From Longispora sp040681875 (GTDB taxonomy: Bacteria > Actinomycetota > Actinomycetes > Mycobacteriales > Micromonosporaceae): 64,000 bases of DNA. Below the pieces are notes generated by a model. That model did no database searches and was not told where the DNA came from. It saw nothing but the letters and a program-made list of their open reading frames with translations. The first letter of the stretch is position 1. The number at the start of each line of letters is the position of its first letter. Shown piece after piece: positions 51,153 through 58,559 of this stretch. Where the stretch lies: assembly GCF_040681875.1 (NCBI RefSeq), contig NZ_JBFAZP010000010.1, positions 186,001 to 250,000 on the forward strand, given 5' to 3'. The translations under genes and the position numbers were made by a program.

Positions 51153-51248
51153 ATGGTGACCCACGTGTTCGTACCCCATGACTTCGAAAGCCCTTCGTCC
51201 TTGGCGATGTTCGTGGAATACGTCTGCCAGACGGTGGACCTCCCGTGA
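51153..51248 (+). CDS. Putative 31-residue peptide gene divergent from the XRE-TPR regulator
   Basis: The ORF MVTHVFVPHDFESPSSLAMF (continuing to 31 residues) starts 111 bases from the regulator start on the opposite strand. Its stop overlaps the GTG of the next small ORF by four bases. No clear ribosome-binding site is visible, and it may be spurious. Position next to an XRE-TPR regulator is the main reason to list it. Confidence 0.3.
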   Translation: MVTHVFVPHDFESPSSLAMFVEYVCQTVDLP

Positions 51249-51415
51249 CCGGCCCGACCCGCGAACTACCGATCCTTGGGTTGCCCCGGCACCGGTCGCC
51301 TTCCCGGGACCGGGCGGAGGCCGCCGTCGAGGGCGCGTGCCTGCTCGCCGTGGCCGTGTTCGTCGTCTCCCTGCTCAGCTACGCCGTGGCCACCGCCTTC
51401 GGCTGGAGGTCCTGA
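51245..51415 (+). CDS. Putative 56-residue single-pass membrane protein
   Basis: Starts at GTG 51245, overlapping the preceding short ORF (GTGA). The N-terminal half is basic and Pro/Arg-rich. One clear hydrophobic helix (ACLLAVAVFVVSLLSYAVAT) lies near the C-terminus, which ends GWRS. Good third-position GC supports coding. mobA starts 29 bases downstream. Function unknown. Confidence 0.45.
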   Translation: MTGPTRELPILGLPRHRSPSRDRAEAAVEGACLLAVAVFVVSLLSYAVATAFGWRS

Positions 51416-51444
51416 GGCGTCGAGGAGCATGTTTACTGATACCC

Positions 51445-52038
51445 ATGCGCACCACGTATGCGGCGGTCATTCTGGCTGGTGGGTCGGCCCGGCGGCTGGG
51501 GGGTCGGGACAAGCCGGCTGTCACCGTGGCCGGGGTGTCGCTGCTCGACCGGGTGACAGCGGCCTGCGCGCACGCCACCCAGGTCGTCGTGGTCGGGCCG
51601 GAGCAGCAGGGCGGCCCGGTCGCGGCGCTCGCGGCTGGTCTGCGGATGCTGGGAGTGGCCGCCACCGGGCCCCACATCCCGGGGAACGATCGAGGGCCAA
51701 ACCCCCCGGCGGGCCCCGGGGTCGGGGCGGTCGCGCTGCTCGCGGCGGACCTGCCACTCCTGACCACCGGGGCCCTGGACGCGCTCGCCGGAGCCCTCCC
51801 GGATCACGACGGCGCGTTGTACGTCGACGGCGACGGCCGACGGCAACTCCTCTGCGGCCTGTGGCGCGTCGAGGCCCTCCGGGACCGCCTGGCGACCGCC
51901 GACCCGGACGGGATGCCGTTGCGGAAGCTGGTCGCCGGGCTGCGGGTCGCGGAACTGACCGACCCGGCCGAGCCGTGGTTCGACTGCGACACGCCGGAGC
52001 AGCTGGCCGAGGCGGAACGCCGGCTGCGCGCCTCCTGA
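51445..52038 (+). CDS. mobA: Molybdenum cofactor guanylyltransferase (MobA-type)
   Basis: A 197-residue nucleotidyltransferase that adds GMP to molybdopterin. The signature LAGGSARRLGGRDKPAVTVAG binds GTP, and LLAADLPLL carries the metal-binding Asp. A Gly/Pro-rich insertion (HIPGNDRGPNPPAGPGVG) sits before the second motif and is longer than usual. ATG 51445. It serves the bis-MGD oxidoreductase at 54143-56386 along with fdhD. Confidence 0.88.
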   Translation: MRTTYAAVILAGGSARRLGGRDKPAVTVAGVSLLDRVTAACAHATQVVVVGPEQQGGPVAALAAGLRMLGVAATGPHIPGNDRGPNPPAGPGVGAVALLAADLPLLTTGALDALAGALPDHDGALYVDGDGRRQLLCGLWRVEALRDRLATADPDGMPLRKLVAGLRVAELTDPAEPWFDCDTPEQLAEAERRLRAS

Positions 52039-52147
52039 GACCACGGCGACGCGAGCCGAAGCCGGATCGCGGCGACCCGAACCGGGTCCAACCCGCAGCT
52101 CAGACCCACGCCGCGGGCCCGCGCTGCGCCGGCCTGAGCTGCGGGAG

Positions 52148-52789
52148 CTATGCGGCGCGCGCCGAACCGAGCCCCGACCCGAGGTCGGCCAACACCTCGG
52201 TGTTCAGCTGGTACGCGACCAGGGTCTCCGCCACGATCCGGCCCTGCTCCTCGGCCGACCAGGGCGCGGAGTCCAGCGCCTCCCGGTAGCGCGCCTTGAA
52301 CGCCTGGAGGTCGCCCAGCTCGGGGAAGTCGTAGAACGCGACGCCGTGGTCGGTGAGGCCGTAGATCCGGGCGACGGACTTGCGGATGAACTGGCCGCCG
52401 GACAGGTCGCCGAGGTAGCGGGTGTAGTGGTGGGCCACGAACCCGCCCGGCCAGTCGAAGCACACCTCGCGGAGGCGGGCGCAGTACCGGACGGTGGCCG
52501 CGTTCGGAGTGATCCGCTCGGCCCAGGTCGCGCCGTAGAGGTAGTTCAGGTCGGCTTCGAGGGCGGGCACCCGGTCCAGTTCGGGTACCGCGAACGGGGC
52601 GCCGACCGGGTCGGTGCGCATCGCGCGGGCGGCCTCTTCGAGTACCACGTAGGCGAAGTAGTGCTGGGCGACCATGTCGCCGTACTGGCCCAGGGTGAGC
52701 TGGCCGCGCATCAGGGCGTCCAGGTAGGCCGTGCTCTCGGCGTTCTGGTGCTCGGACCAGGTGGCGGCGCGCAGATCGGCGGAGAACAT
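52148..52789 (-). CDS. Heme oxygenase (HmuO type)
   Basis: A 213-residue biliverdin-producing heme oxygenase that releases iron from heme. The proximal heme ligand is H14 in ATWSEHQNAEST. The distal-helix motif GDLSGGQ is at 127-133. Length matches Corynebacterium diphtheriae HmuO (215). A candidate iron-repressor box (52802-52820) lies just upstream. It is downstream of the DUF2470 gene, which is also heme-related. Confidence 0.93.
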   Translation of the reverse strand: MFSADLRAATWSEHQNAESTAYLDALMRGQLTLGQYGDMVAQHYFAYVVLEEAARAMRTDPVGAPFAVPELDRVPALEADLNYLYGATWAERITPNAATVRYCARLREVCFDWPGGFVAHHYTRYLGDLSGGQFIRKSVARIYGLTDHGVAFYDFPELGDLQAFKARYREALDSAPWSAEEQGRIVAETLVAYQLNTEVLADLGSGLGSARAA

Positions 52790-52801
52790 GGCGGGCTCCT
52801 T

Positions 52802-52820
52802 GCAGGTGAGGGTGCCCTAA
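52802..52820 (-). promoter_or_regulatory. Candidate DtxR/IdeR iron box before the heme oxygenase
   Basis: On the minus strand TTAGGGCACCCTCACCTGC matches 13 of 19 positions of the DtxR/IdeR consensus TTAGGTTAGCCTAACCTAA. It lies 12 bases before the ATG, with a TTGACA (-35-like) about 25 bases further upstream. Iron-dependent repression of hmuO by DtxR is known in corynebacteria. Confidence 0.55.
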
Positions 52821-52903
52821 GTGTTGGGTGCCCGCTCAGCCCGTGTCAAGGATTTGCCGACAAGATGTAGGCAAAATCCCTACGTCTAGTCGGAAAGATG
52901 GGG

Positions 52904-53356
52904 CTACGAGTGTGCCGCGTCCCGAACGTCCGGAAGGTCGAGCTTCTCCCGGGCCTCGTGGTACATCCGGGTCACCTCGGCCCGGATCTCCGCCCGCTCG
53001 GTGAGGGCCCGCGACCAGGGCACCCGCACGACCGCAGGACCAGGCGCGCCCACCGTCCCAGGCTCGATCACCGGACCAGCCGCGCCCGCCGGCCCAGCCG
53101 GCACCGCCGCCCCAGGCCCAGCCGCCGCCCCAGGCCCAGCCGCAGCCCCAGGCCCAGACTCGGCCACCGCCTCAGGCCCCGACCCCGAGGTCACCTCGAA
53201 ATCCATCCCGTCCCCGTCGAGCCCCGTCATCCGCACCGCGACGGCGGCAGGCACCCCACCGAACGCCCGCACGATCAGCACGGAATCCGCGGCGTGGTCG
53301 TCGTTCATGTGCCGCGCGACGGCGGCCACCACGTCAGGGCTGAACGGGTTCGTCAT
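52904..53356 (-). CDS. DUF2470 (HugZ-like) protein with Ala-Gly-Pro insertion
   Basis: A 150-residue protein. The N-terminal MNDDHAADSVLIVRAFGG matches DUF2470, the domain at the C-terminus of HugZ-type heme-degrading proteins. The C-terminal half (VRVPWSRALTERAEIRAEVT) completes it. Between them is a low-complexity run of GPGAAA repeats (about residues 65-95), probably disordered. Its start overlaps the DUF3159 stop by 23 bases. Heme binding or iron recovery is likely from the family and from the neighbouring heme oxygenase. Confidence 0.8.
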   Translation of the reverse strand: MTNPFSPDVVAAVARHMNDDHAADSVLIVRAFGGVPAAVAVRMTGLDGDGMDFEVTSGSGPEAVAESGPGAAAGPGAAAGPGAAVPAGPAGAAGPVIEPGTVGAPGPAVVRVPWSRALTERAEIRAEVTRMYHEAREKLDLPDVRDAAHS

Positions 53357-53990
53357 GGTCCTTCTCCAGTCGTAGCCCGGGATGGTCGGCGGGGAGCGAG
53401 CGGCGCAGTACCCACCAGCTCACGGCCAGGCATGCCGCGACCAGGGGCCAGGTCAGCGCGACCCGGGCGGTGGTCAGCGCGACGACCTGGTTGGCGGCCC
53501 AGAGCGGCACGAAGACCGCGAGCCTGATCAGGTACTGCGCGACCCAGACCCAGCTCGCCCGCGAGTACGCCCGGAGCAGGGCCGGGTCGCGTCGCCATTT
53601 CGTCTTCTGCCCGAGCACCGCGCCGACGATCAGCCCCAGGAACGGCCAGCGCACCACGATGCTGACCGTCCAGCCGAGCGCGCTGGCGGCGTTGGTGAAG
53701 ATCTGGATCAGGAAGAAGTCCGAGGCCCGGCCCGTGTACAGCGCGACGAGGGCGGAGACGCACACCGCGAGGGCGCCGACGAGTACCGCGCGGGGCTTGG
53801 CGCCCTGCCGGAGTCGCCAGCCGCCGATGAGTACGGAGACGACGAGCGCGGCGGCGGCCCCGATCCAGATGGACTGCCCGCCGAGCAGCCAGCCGGCCCC
53901 GAACGCGACGGGGGGCATGGTGGCGTCGATCGCGCCGCCCCGGCCGCCGAGCAGGGAGGCGAGGCTCTCCGGTTGCCGCGTGGTCGTCAC
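53334..53990 (-). CDS. DUF3159 membrane protein
   Basis: A 218-residue protein with about five to six membrane helices, for example IWIGAAAALVVSVLIGG and FLGLIVGAVLG. The segment YTGRASDFFLIQIFTNAASA and the later LLRAYSRASWVWVAQYLIRL match the DUF3159 family. I start at GTG 53990, with AAGGG seven bases upstream. It heads the DUF3159-DUF2470 (and possibly heme oxygenase) run. An iron-box-like site lies 31 bases upstream. Function unknown. Confidence 0.85.
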   Translation of the reverse strand: MTTTRQPESLASLLGGRGGAIDATMPPVAFGAGWLLGGQSIWIGAAAALVVSVLIGGWRLRQGAKPRAVLVGALAVCVSALVALYTGRASDFFLIQIFTNAASALGWTVSIVVRWPFLGLIVGAVLGQKTKWRRDPALLRAYSRASWVWVAQYLIRLAVFVPLWAANQVVALTTARVALTWPLVAACLAVSWWVLRRSLPADHPGLRLEKDHDEPVQP

Positions 53991-54020
53991 CTCACAGCCC
54001 TTCCTGGGGTCGACGGAAGG

Positions 54021-54039
54021 CCAGGCTAGCCTAACTGCG
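54021..54039. promoter_or_regulatory. Candidate DtxR/IdeR iron box before the DUF3159 operon
   Basis: CCAGGCTAGCCTAACTGCG contains AGGNTAGCCTAAC, matching 12 of the 13 core positions of the DtxR/IdeR consensus. It lies 31 bases upstream of the GTG at 53990. Confidence 0.65.
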
Positions 54040-54142
54040 GGTGACAGGGCTAGGGGCACACGTGCTGACCGGCCGATCGTAGCCGGCCCTGGTCGGGCCG
54101 CCGCCCGGCCAGGCGCGGAGCCGCCGACCACCTGCTGACCGA

Positions 54143-56386
54143 CTAGCCGGCGGGCTCCAGTCGGACGATCACGGACTTCGATGTCGGCGTGTTCGAGCCC
54201 ACGGCCACCGAGTCCAACGGGACCAGCACGTTCGCCTCGGGGAAGTAGGTCGCGACGCAGCCGCGCGCCGTCGGATAGGCCACGGCCCGGAAGCCCTCCG
54301 CCCGCCGCTCGCCGTCCGGCCACTCGCTGATGATGTCCACCATGGACCCGTCGGCGAGCCCCCGTTCGGCCAGGTCCTCGGCGTGCGCGAACACGACCCG
54401 GCGGCCGGCCTTGATCCCCCGGTACCGGTCATCGAGCCCGTAGATCGTGGTGTTGTACTGGTCGTGGCTGCGCAACGTCTGCATCAGCAGCCGCCCCTCG
54501 GGCACGTCGATCGAGGTCAACGGGCTGACGGTGAACCGGGCCCGCCCGTCCGGCGTGTCGAACGACCGCGAGTCGCGCGGCGGGTGCGGCAGGGTGAACC
54601 CGGCCCCGTCGAGCCGGTTCTCGAAGTCCGCGAAGCCGGGCACGACCCGCGCGATCCGGGCCCGCACCGCCGCGTAGTCGTGCTCGAACGACTCCCACGG
54701 GATCGTGTCGTCCAGGGTCGCGGCCCCGAGCCGGCTGACGATCGCCACCTCGGACAGCAGGGTCGGCGAGGCGGGCGGCAGTGACCCCCGGGAGGCGTGC
54801 ACGCAGCTCATCGAGTCCTCGACGGTGACGAACCCGGCCGGGTCGGCCTCGGTGCGCCCCAGGCAGGGCAGGATCAGTGCCGTCGCACCGGTGACCGTGT
54901 GCGACCGGTTGAGCTTCGTGGAGATCTGCACGGTCAGCTCGCAGGTCCGCAGCGCGGCCTCGGTGGCGGCCGTGTCGGGGGTGGCCGCCGCGAAGTTGCC
55001 GCCCATGCCCACGAACACCCTGACCTGGCCGTCGCGCATGGCCCGGATGGTCTCGACGGTGTCGTGGCCGGTCGCCGCCGGTACCCGGAAACCGAATTCC
55101 GCGCCGAGTGCCGGACCCCAGGCGGGCACCCGCTCCCACACGCCCATCGTCCGGTCGCCCTGCACGTTCGAGTGGCCCCGGACCGGGCACAGGCCGGCGC
55201 CCGGCTTGCCGATCATGCCGCGCAGCAGCTGGACGTTGACGACCTCCTGGATGGTGGCCACCGCGTCCCGGTGCTGGGTGAGGCCCATCGCCCAGCACAC
55301 GATCGTCGCGTCGCTGGCCGCGAACAGGGCCGCCGTCTCCTCGATCTCGGCCCGGGTCAGCCCGGTGGCCTCCTCGGTGACGGCCCAGTCGACCTCGCTG
55401 ACGTGCGCGGCGTAGCTGTCGAAGCCCGTGGTGTGCGCGGCGATGAACTCCCGGTCGGCGTGCGGCAGGAGCAGCGTGCCGAGCGCCTGGAACAACGCGA
55501 GGTCCCCGCCGACCCGGATCTGGAGGTACTGGTCGGCCAGCGTCGTCCCCGAGCCCACCACCCCGGAGGCCTTCTGCGGGTTCTTGAACGCCAGCAGCCC
55601 CGCCTCGGGCAGCGGGTTCACCGCGATGATCTTCGCGCCGTTCCGCTTGGCGTGCTCCAGCGCGGTGAGCATCCGGGGGTGGTTGGTGCCCGGGTTCTGG
55701 CCGACGACCACGATCAGCGAGGACCGCTGGATGTCCTCCAGGGTCACCGAGCCCTTGCCGATCCCGATGGTGGCGTTCAGCGCGGTGCCCGAGGACTCGT
55801 GGCACATGTTCGAGCAGTCGGGCAGGTTGTTCGTGCCGAAGGCCCGCGCGAACAGCTGGTAAAGGAACGCGGCCTCGTTGCTGGTCCGGCCCGAGGTGTA
55901 GAAGGCGGCGGCGTCCGGGGTGTCCAGGCCGCGCAGCGTCGACGCGGTCAGCGCGAACGCGTCCGGCCAGGAGATCGGCCGGTAGTGGGTGTCGCCGGGG
56001 CGCAGGACCACCGGGTGGGTCAGCCGGCCCTGCTGCCCGAGCCAGTAGTCGGACTTCTCGGCCAGCTCGGCGACGGGATGTGTGGCGAAGAACTCGGGGG
56101 TCACCCGGCGCAGGGTCGCCTCCTCGGCGACGGCCTTCGCCCCGTTCTCGCAGAACTCGAAGGGCGTGCGGTGCCCGGCGGTCTCCGGCCACGCGCAGCC
56201 GGGGCAGTCGAAACCGGACTTCTGGTTGACCTTGAGCAGGGTCAGCGCGCTGCGCCGGACACCCATCTCGCCGACCGCCGCCCGCAGGCTGGCGACCACG
56301 CCGGGTATTCCGGCGGCTACCCGTTTCGGCTCGCTGACGCGCAGGTCACGGTCGCCAACATCATCCCGGGGAGCTTTCTTGGCCAT
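54143..56386 (-). CDS. FdhF/YdeP-family molybdopterin oxidoreductase
   Basis: A 747-residue bis-MGD enzyme from ATG 56386. Near the N-terminus GFDCPGCAWPE carries C61 and C64, the short Cys pair seen in YdeP-type proteins. There is no full four-Cys FeS motif and no selenocysteine codon. The molybdopterin-binding segments include TSGRTSNEAAFLYQLFARAF, NLPDCSNMCHESSG (C195, H196) and VVVGQNPGTNHPRML. The C-terminal MoCo-binding domain is at about 640-747. Length matches YdeP. Its true substrate may not be formate. Confidence 0.9.
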   Translation of the reverse strand: MAKKAPRDDVGDRDLRVSEPKRVAAGIPGVVASLRAAVGEMGVRRSALTLLKVNQKSGFDCPGCAWPETAGHRTPFEFCENGAKAVAEEATLRRVTPEFFATHPVAELAEKSDYWLGQQGRLTHPVVLRPGDTHYRPISWPDAFALTASTLRGLDTPDAAAFYTSGRTSNEAAFLYQLFARAFGTNNLPDCSNMCHESSGTALNATIGIGKGSVTLEDIQRSSLIVVVGQNPGTNHPRMLTALEHAKRNGAKIIAVNPLPEAGLLAFKNPQKASGVVGSGTTLADQYLQIRVGGDLALFQALGTLLLPHADREFIAAHTTGFDSYAAHVSEVDWAVTEEATGLTRAEIEETAALFAASDATIVCWAMGLTQHRDAVATIQEVVNVQLLRGMIGKPGAGLCPVRGHSNVQGDRTMGVWERVPAWGPALGAEFGFRVPAATGHDTVETIRAMRDGQVRVFVGMGGNFAAATPDTAATEAALRTCELTVQISTKLNRSHTVTGATALILPCLGRTEADPAGFVTVEDSMSCVHASRGSLPPASPTLLSEVAIVSRLGAATLDDTIPWESFEHDYAAVRARIARVVPGFADFENRLDGAGFTLPHPPRDSRSFDTPDGRARFTVSPLTSIDVPEGRLLMQTLRSHDQYNTTIYGLDDRYRGIKAGRRVVFAHAEDLAERGLADGSMVDIISEWPDGERRAEGFRAVAYPTARGCVATYFPEANVLVPLDSVAVGSNTPTSKSVIVRLEPAG

Positions 56387-56417
56387 GACCCCGAGACTAG
56401 TCGTTAGGGTAGGGCCC

Positions 56418-57452
56418 ATGCTCTACGACGATGTCGACACCGTGGACCTCAAGTCGAAGGTCACCGCAGCGTGGCAGGACTTCACCCGGGCCCTGGCCCG
56501 AGCGCTGCCGACCCTGCCCCCGGACGTGCGACTGGACCTCACCCTGGACCCGACGGCCTCCGGCACCGGGGAGGCGATCTACGAGATCAACGTCATCATC
56601 GGCGCCGACAAGCAGATGGCCGGCTACGCCGTCGGAAACGCCAACCTCCCCGAGGGGTACCGGCTGGACCGCACCGCCGTCGGCCACATGATCGAACTGG
56701 GCTGGTCGCCCCCGGGCGTCGTGGACGGTTCGGAGGGCAACTTCGGCCTGCACGCGACCGCCGAGGAGGGCCCGCAGCTCGCCGCCCTACTCAGCCGCAC
56801 CATGCGCGACGTGTACGGCGCGCCGCACCCCGCCTTCCTCACCTACACGGTCCGCCCGCTGAACGAGGCGATCGAGGCCGCCCCGGCCGGCCCGGCGACC
56901 CTGGCCACCGCCCGGCCCGCGCCGACCCTGCCGGAGGTCGAGACGGCCGGCCAGGACGCCGTGCTGTCCCAGGCCATGGAGGTGGCGTCCGCGCTGCCGC
57001 TGGCCGACAAGGTGCGCACCGTGGTGGCGGCCCTGCTCAAGACCGAGCCGGACAAGCTGGAGGTGGACGACGAGGGCGAGATCGGGGTCCGCGCCGGTTC
57101 CGCCATGGTCTTCGTCAAGGTGCACGAGAACCCGGCCGTCGTGGACGTGTACTCGCCGATCCTCACCGAGGTCGCCCCCGACGCGAAGCTGTACGAGCGC
57201 CTGGCCCAGTTGACCCGCCGGATGCCCATCGGCCGGCTGTACTGCACGGACAAGACCGTCTGGGCGTCCGTCCCGGTGTTCGGCCGCGACTTCCAGCCCA
57301 CGCACCTCATGCTGGCCGTGCAGGTGATGATGGGCCTGGCCGACGAGCTGGACGACCGGCTGCACGGCGAGTTCGGCGGCAAGCGGTTCTTCGGCGAGGG
57401 CGACGTGGTGCACAAGCCGACGGGCGAGGAGCGCACGGGGATGTACCTGTAA
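56418..57452 (+). CDS. YbjN / TY-chaperone domain protein
   Basis: A 344-residue soluble protein. The N-terminal half contains an actinobacterial block ending MRDVYGAPHPAFLTY. The C-terminal half (VASALPLADKVRTVVAALLK...VWASVPVFGRDFQPTHLMLA) fits the YbjN/type III chaperone-like fold. Two related alpha/beta modules are separated by an Ala/Pro-rich linker (about 155-175). It is divergent from the oxidoreductase with only 31 bases between starts, so its transcript is nearly leaderless. A peptide-binding chaperone role is inferred from fold only. Confidence 0.75.
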   Translation: MLYDDVDTVDLKSKVTAAWQDFTRALARALPTLPPDVRLDLTLDPTASGTGEAIYEINVIIGADKQMAGYAVGNANLPEGYRLDRTAVGHMIELGWSPPGVVDGSEGNFGLHATAEEGPQLAALLSRTMRDVYGAPHPAFLTYTVRPLNEAIEAAPAGPATLATARPAPTLPEVETAGQDAVLSQAMEVASALPLADKVRTVVAALLKTEPDKLEVDDEGEIGVRAGSAMVFVKVHENPAVVDVYSPILTEVAPDAKLYERLAQLTRRMPIGRLYCTDKTVWASVPVFGRDFQPTHLMLAVQVMMGLADELDDRLHGEFGGKRFFGEGDVVHKPTGEERTGMYL

Positions 57453-57476
57453 CGGCGCGCGCACCCCGGCGGTCGG

Positions 57477-57530
57477 GCCGTTCCGGCCCGGTCCCGGGCT
57501 CCGCCCGGGACGCGGCGGCTCCGCCGCCGC
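57477..57530. terminator. Hairpin cluster between convergent genes
   Basis: Two perfect hairpins lie between the YbjN gene and the Lrp gene: GTCCCGGGC-TCC-GCCCGGGAC (57491-57511) and GCGGCGGC-TCC-GCCGCCGC (57512-57530). A smaller GGGCC/GGCCC stem lies just before them. They probably stop transcription from both directions. Confidence 0.7.
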
Positions 57531-57533
57531 CCG

Positions 57534-57965
57534 CTACACCGAGTCCACCAGCCTCGTCAGCACGATCATCGACCGCGAGGACGTGACGAACGGCTCCCCC
57601 CGCAGCCGTTCCAACACCTGCTCCAGGTGCGCGATGTCCGCCGCCCGGATGTGCACGAGCGCGTCGGCCTCCCCGGAGACCGTGTAGGCCTCGACGACCT
57701 CCGGGTGCCGGCGCACGGCCGCCGCGAGCTGTGCGGGCGTGGTCCGTCCCGTGCAGAACAGCTCCACGAACGACTCGGTGGTCCAGCCCAGCGCCGCCGG
57801 GTCGACGATCGCCGTGAACCCCTTGATCACGCCGGTGGCCCGCAGCCGGTCGACCCGGCGCTTCACGGCGGGCGCGGACAGGGCGACAAGTACGCCGATA
57901 TCCGCATACGACTGCCGCGCATCCTCGCTGAGCGCGGTTACGATCCGCCGGTCGATGTCGTCCAT
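57534..57965 (-). CDS. Lrp/AsnC family regulator
   Basis: A 143-residue feast/famine regulator. The N-terminal HTH is MDDIDRRIVTALSEDARQSY followed by ADIGVLVALSAPAVKRRVDRL. The C-terminal RAM ligand domain contains VVEAYTVSGEADALVHIRA. Such proteins usually sense amino acids. No operon partner is evident: the neighbours are convergent on one side and divergent (sigma factor) on the other. Confidence 0.93.
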   Translation of the reverse strand: MDDIDRRIVTALSEDARQSYADIGVLVALSAPAVKRRVDRLRATGVIKGFTAIVDPAALGWTTESFVELFCTGRTTPAQLAAAVRRHPEVVEAYTVSGEADALVHIRAADIAHLEQVLERLRGEPFVTSSRSMIVLTRLVDSV

Positions 57966-58052
57966 GGGCTCACCGTAGTCGACTGCAACCTTGCTCCCGG
58001 GTGGGACGTGTTGCTGCCGTCACGAGGACCTGACCGGGGAGAACGCGAGAAG

Positions 58053-58559
58053 ATGATGGTACGAGCGGCGCCGCCCACCGAGGTGGGGACAGGCGATTTC
58101 GAGGAGCTGTACGCGGCTCACTTCCACAACCTGACCGTCCAGTTGTACGCCTACGCGGGCGACATGGGTCAGGCGCAGGAACTCGTGCAGGAGGCGTTCT
58201 GCCGGGCGTACAGCCGGTGGAAGCAGATCTCCACCTACGACGACCCGGTCGCCTGGGTCCGCAAGGTCGCCTGGAACCTGGCGACGAGCCGCTGGCGCCG
58301 GGCCCGGACCGCCGCGAACTTCCTCCGCAAGCACCGCGAGCAGCACGTCTCCGCGCCCAGTCCGGACCGGGTCGCCCTGGCCGCTGCCCTGGCCACCCTG
58401 CCGGAGAAGCAGCGGGGCGCCGTCGTCCTGCACTACCTGGCGGACATGCCGATCACCGAGATCGCCACCGTCCTGGGCGCGGCCGAGGGCACCGTCAAAT
58501 CGTGGCTGCACCGGGGCCGGACCGCCCTGGCCGCCCAACTCTCAGAGCAGGAGAACTAG
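58053..58559 (+). CDS. ECF RNA polymerase sigma factor (SigE family)
   Basis: A 168-residue ECF sigma factor. Region 2 is DFEELYAAHFHNLTVQLYAY...LVQEAFCRAYSRW. Region 4 is LATLPEKQRGAVVLHYLADM with the HTH ITEIATVLGAAEGTVKSWLH. Starts ATG 58053 and ATG 58056 are adjacent, with GGGGAGAACGCGAGAAG upstream. The gene for its membrane-anchored partner begins directly after the stop. An autoregulatory promoter is expected for this class but I cannot identify it. Confidence 0.93.
   Translation: MMVRAAPPTEVGTGDFEELYAAHFHNLTVQLYAYAGDMGQAQELVQEAFCRAYSRWKQISTYDDPVAWVRKVAWNLATSRWRRARTAANFLRKHREQHVSAPSPDRVALAAALATLPEKQRGAVVLHYLADMPITEIATVLGAAEGTVKSWLHRGRTALAAQLSEQEN

Noticed and set aside
54143..56386. 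Selenocysteine formate dehydrogenase
   Set aside because: There is no in-frame TGA inside the gene, and a YdeP-type Cys pair is present rather than a Sec-containing FdhF site.
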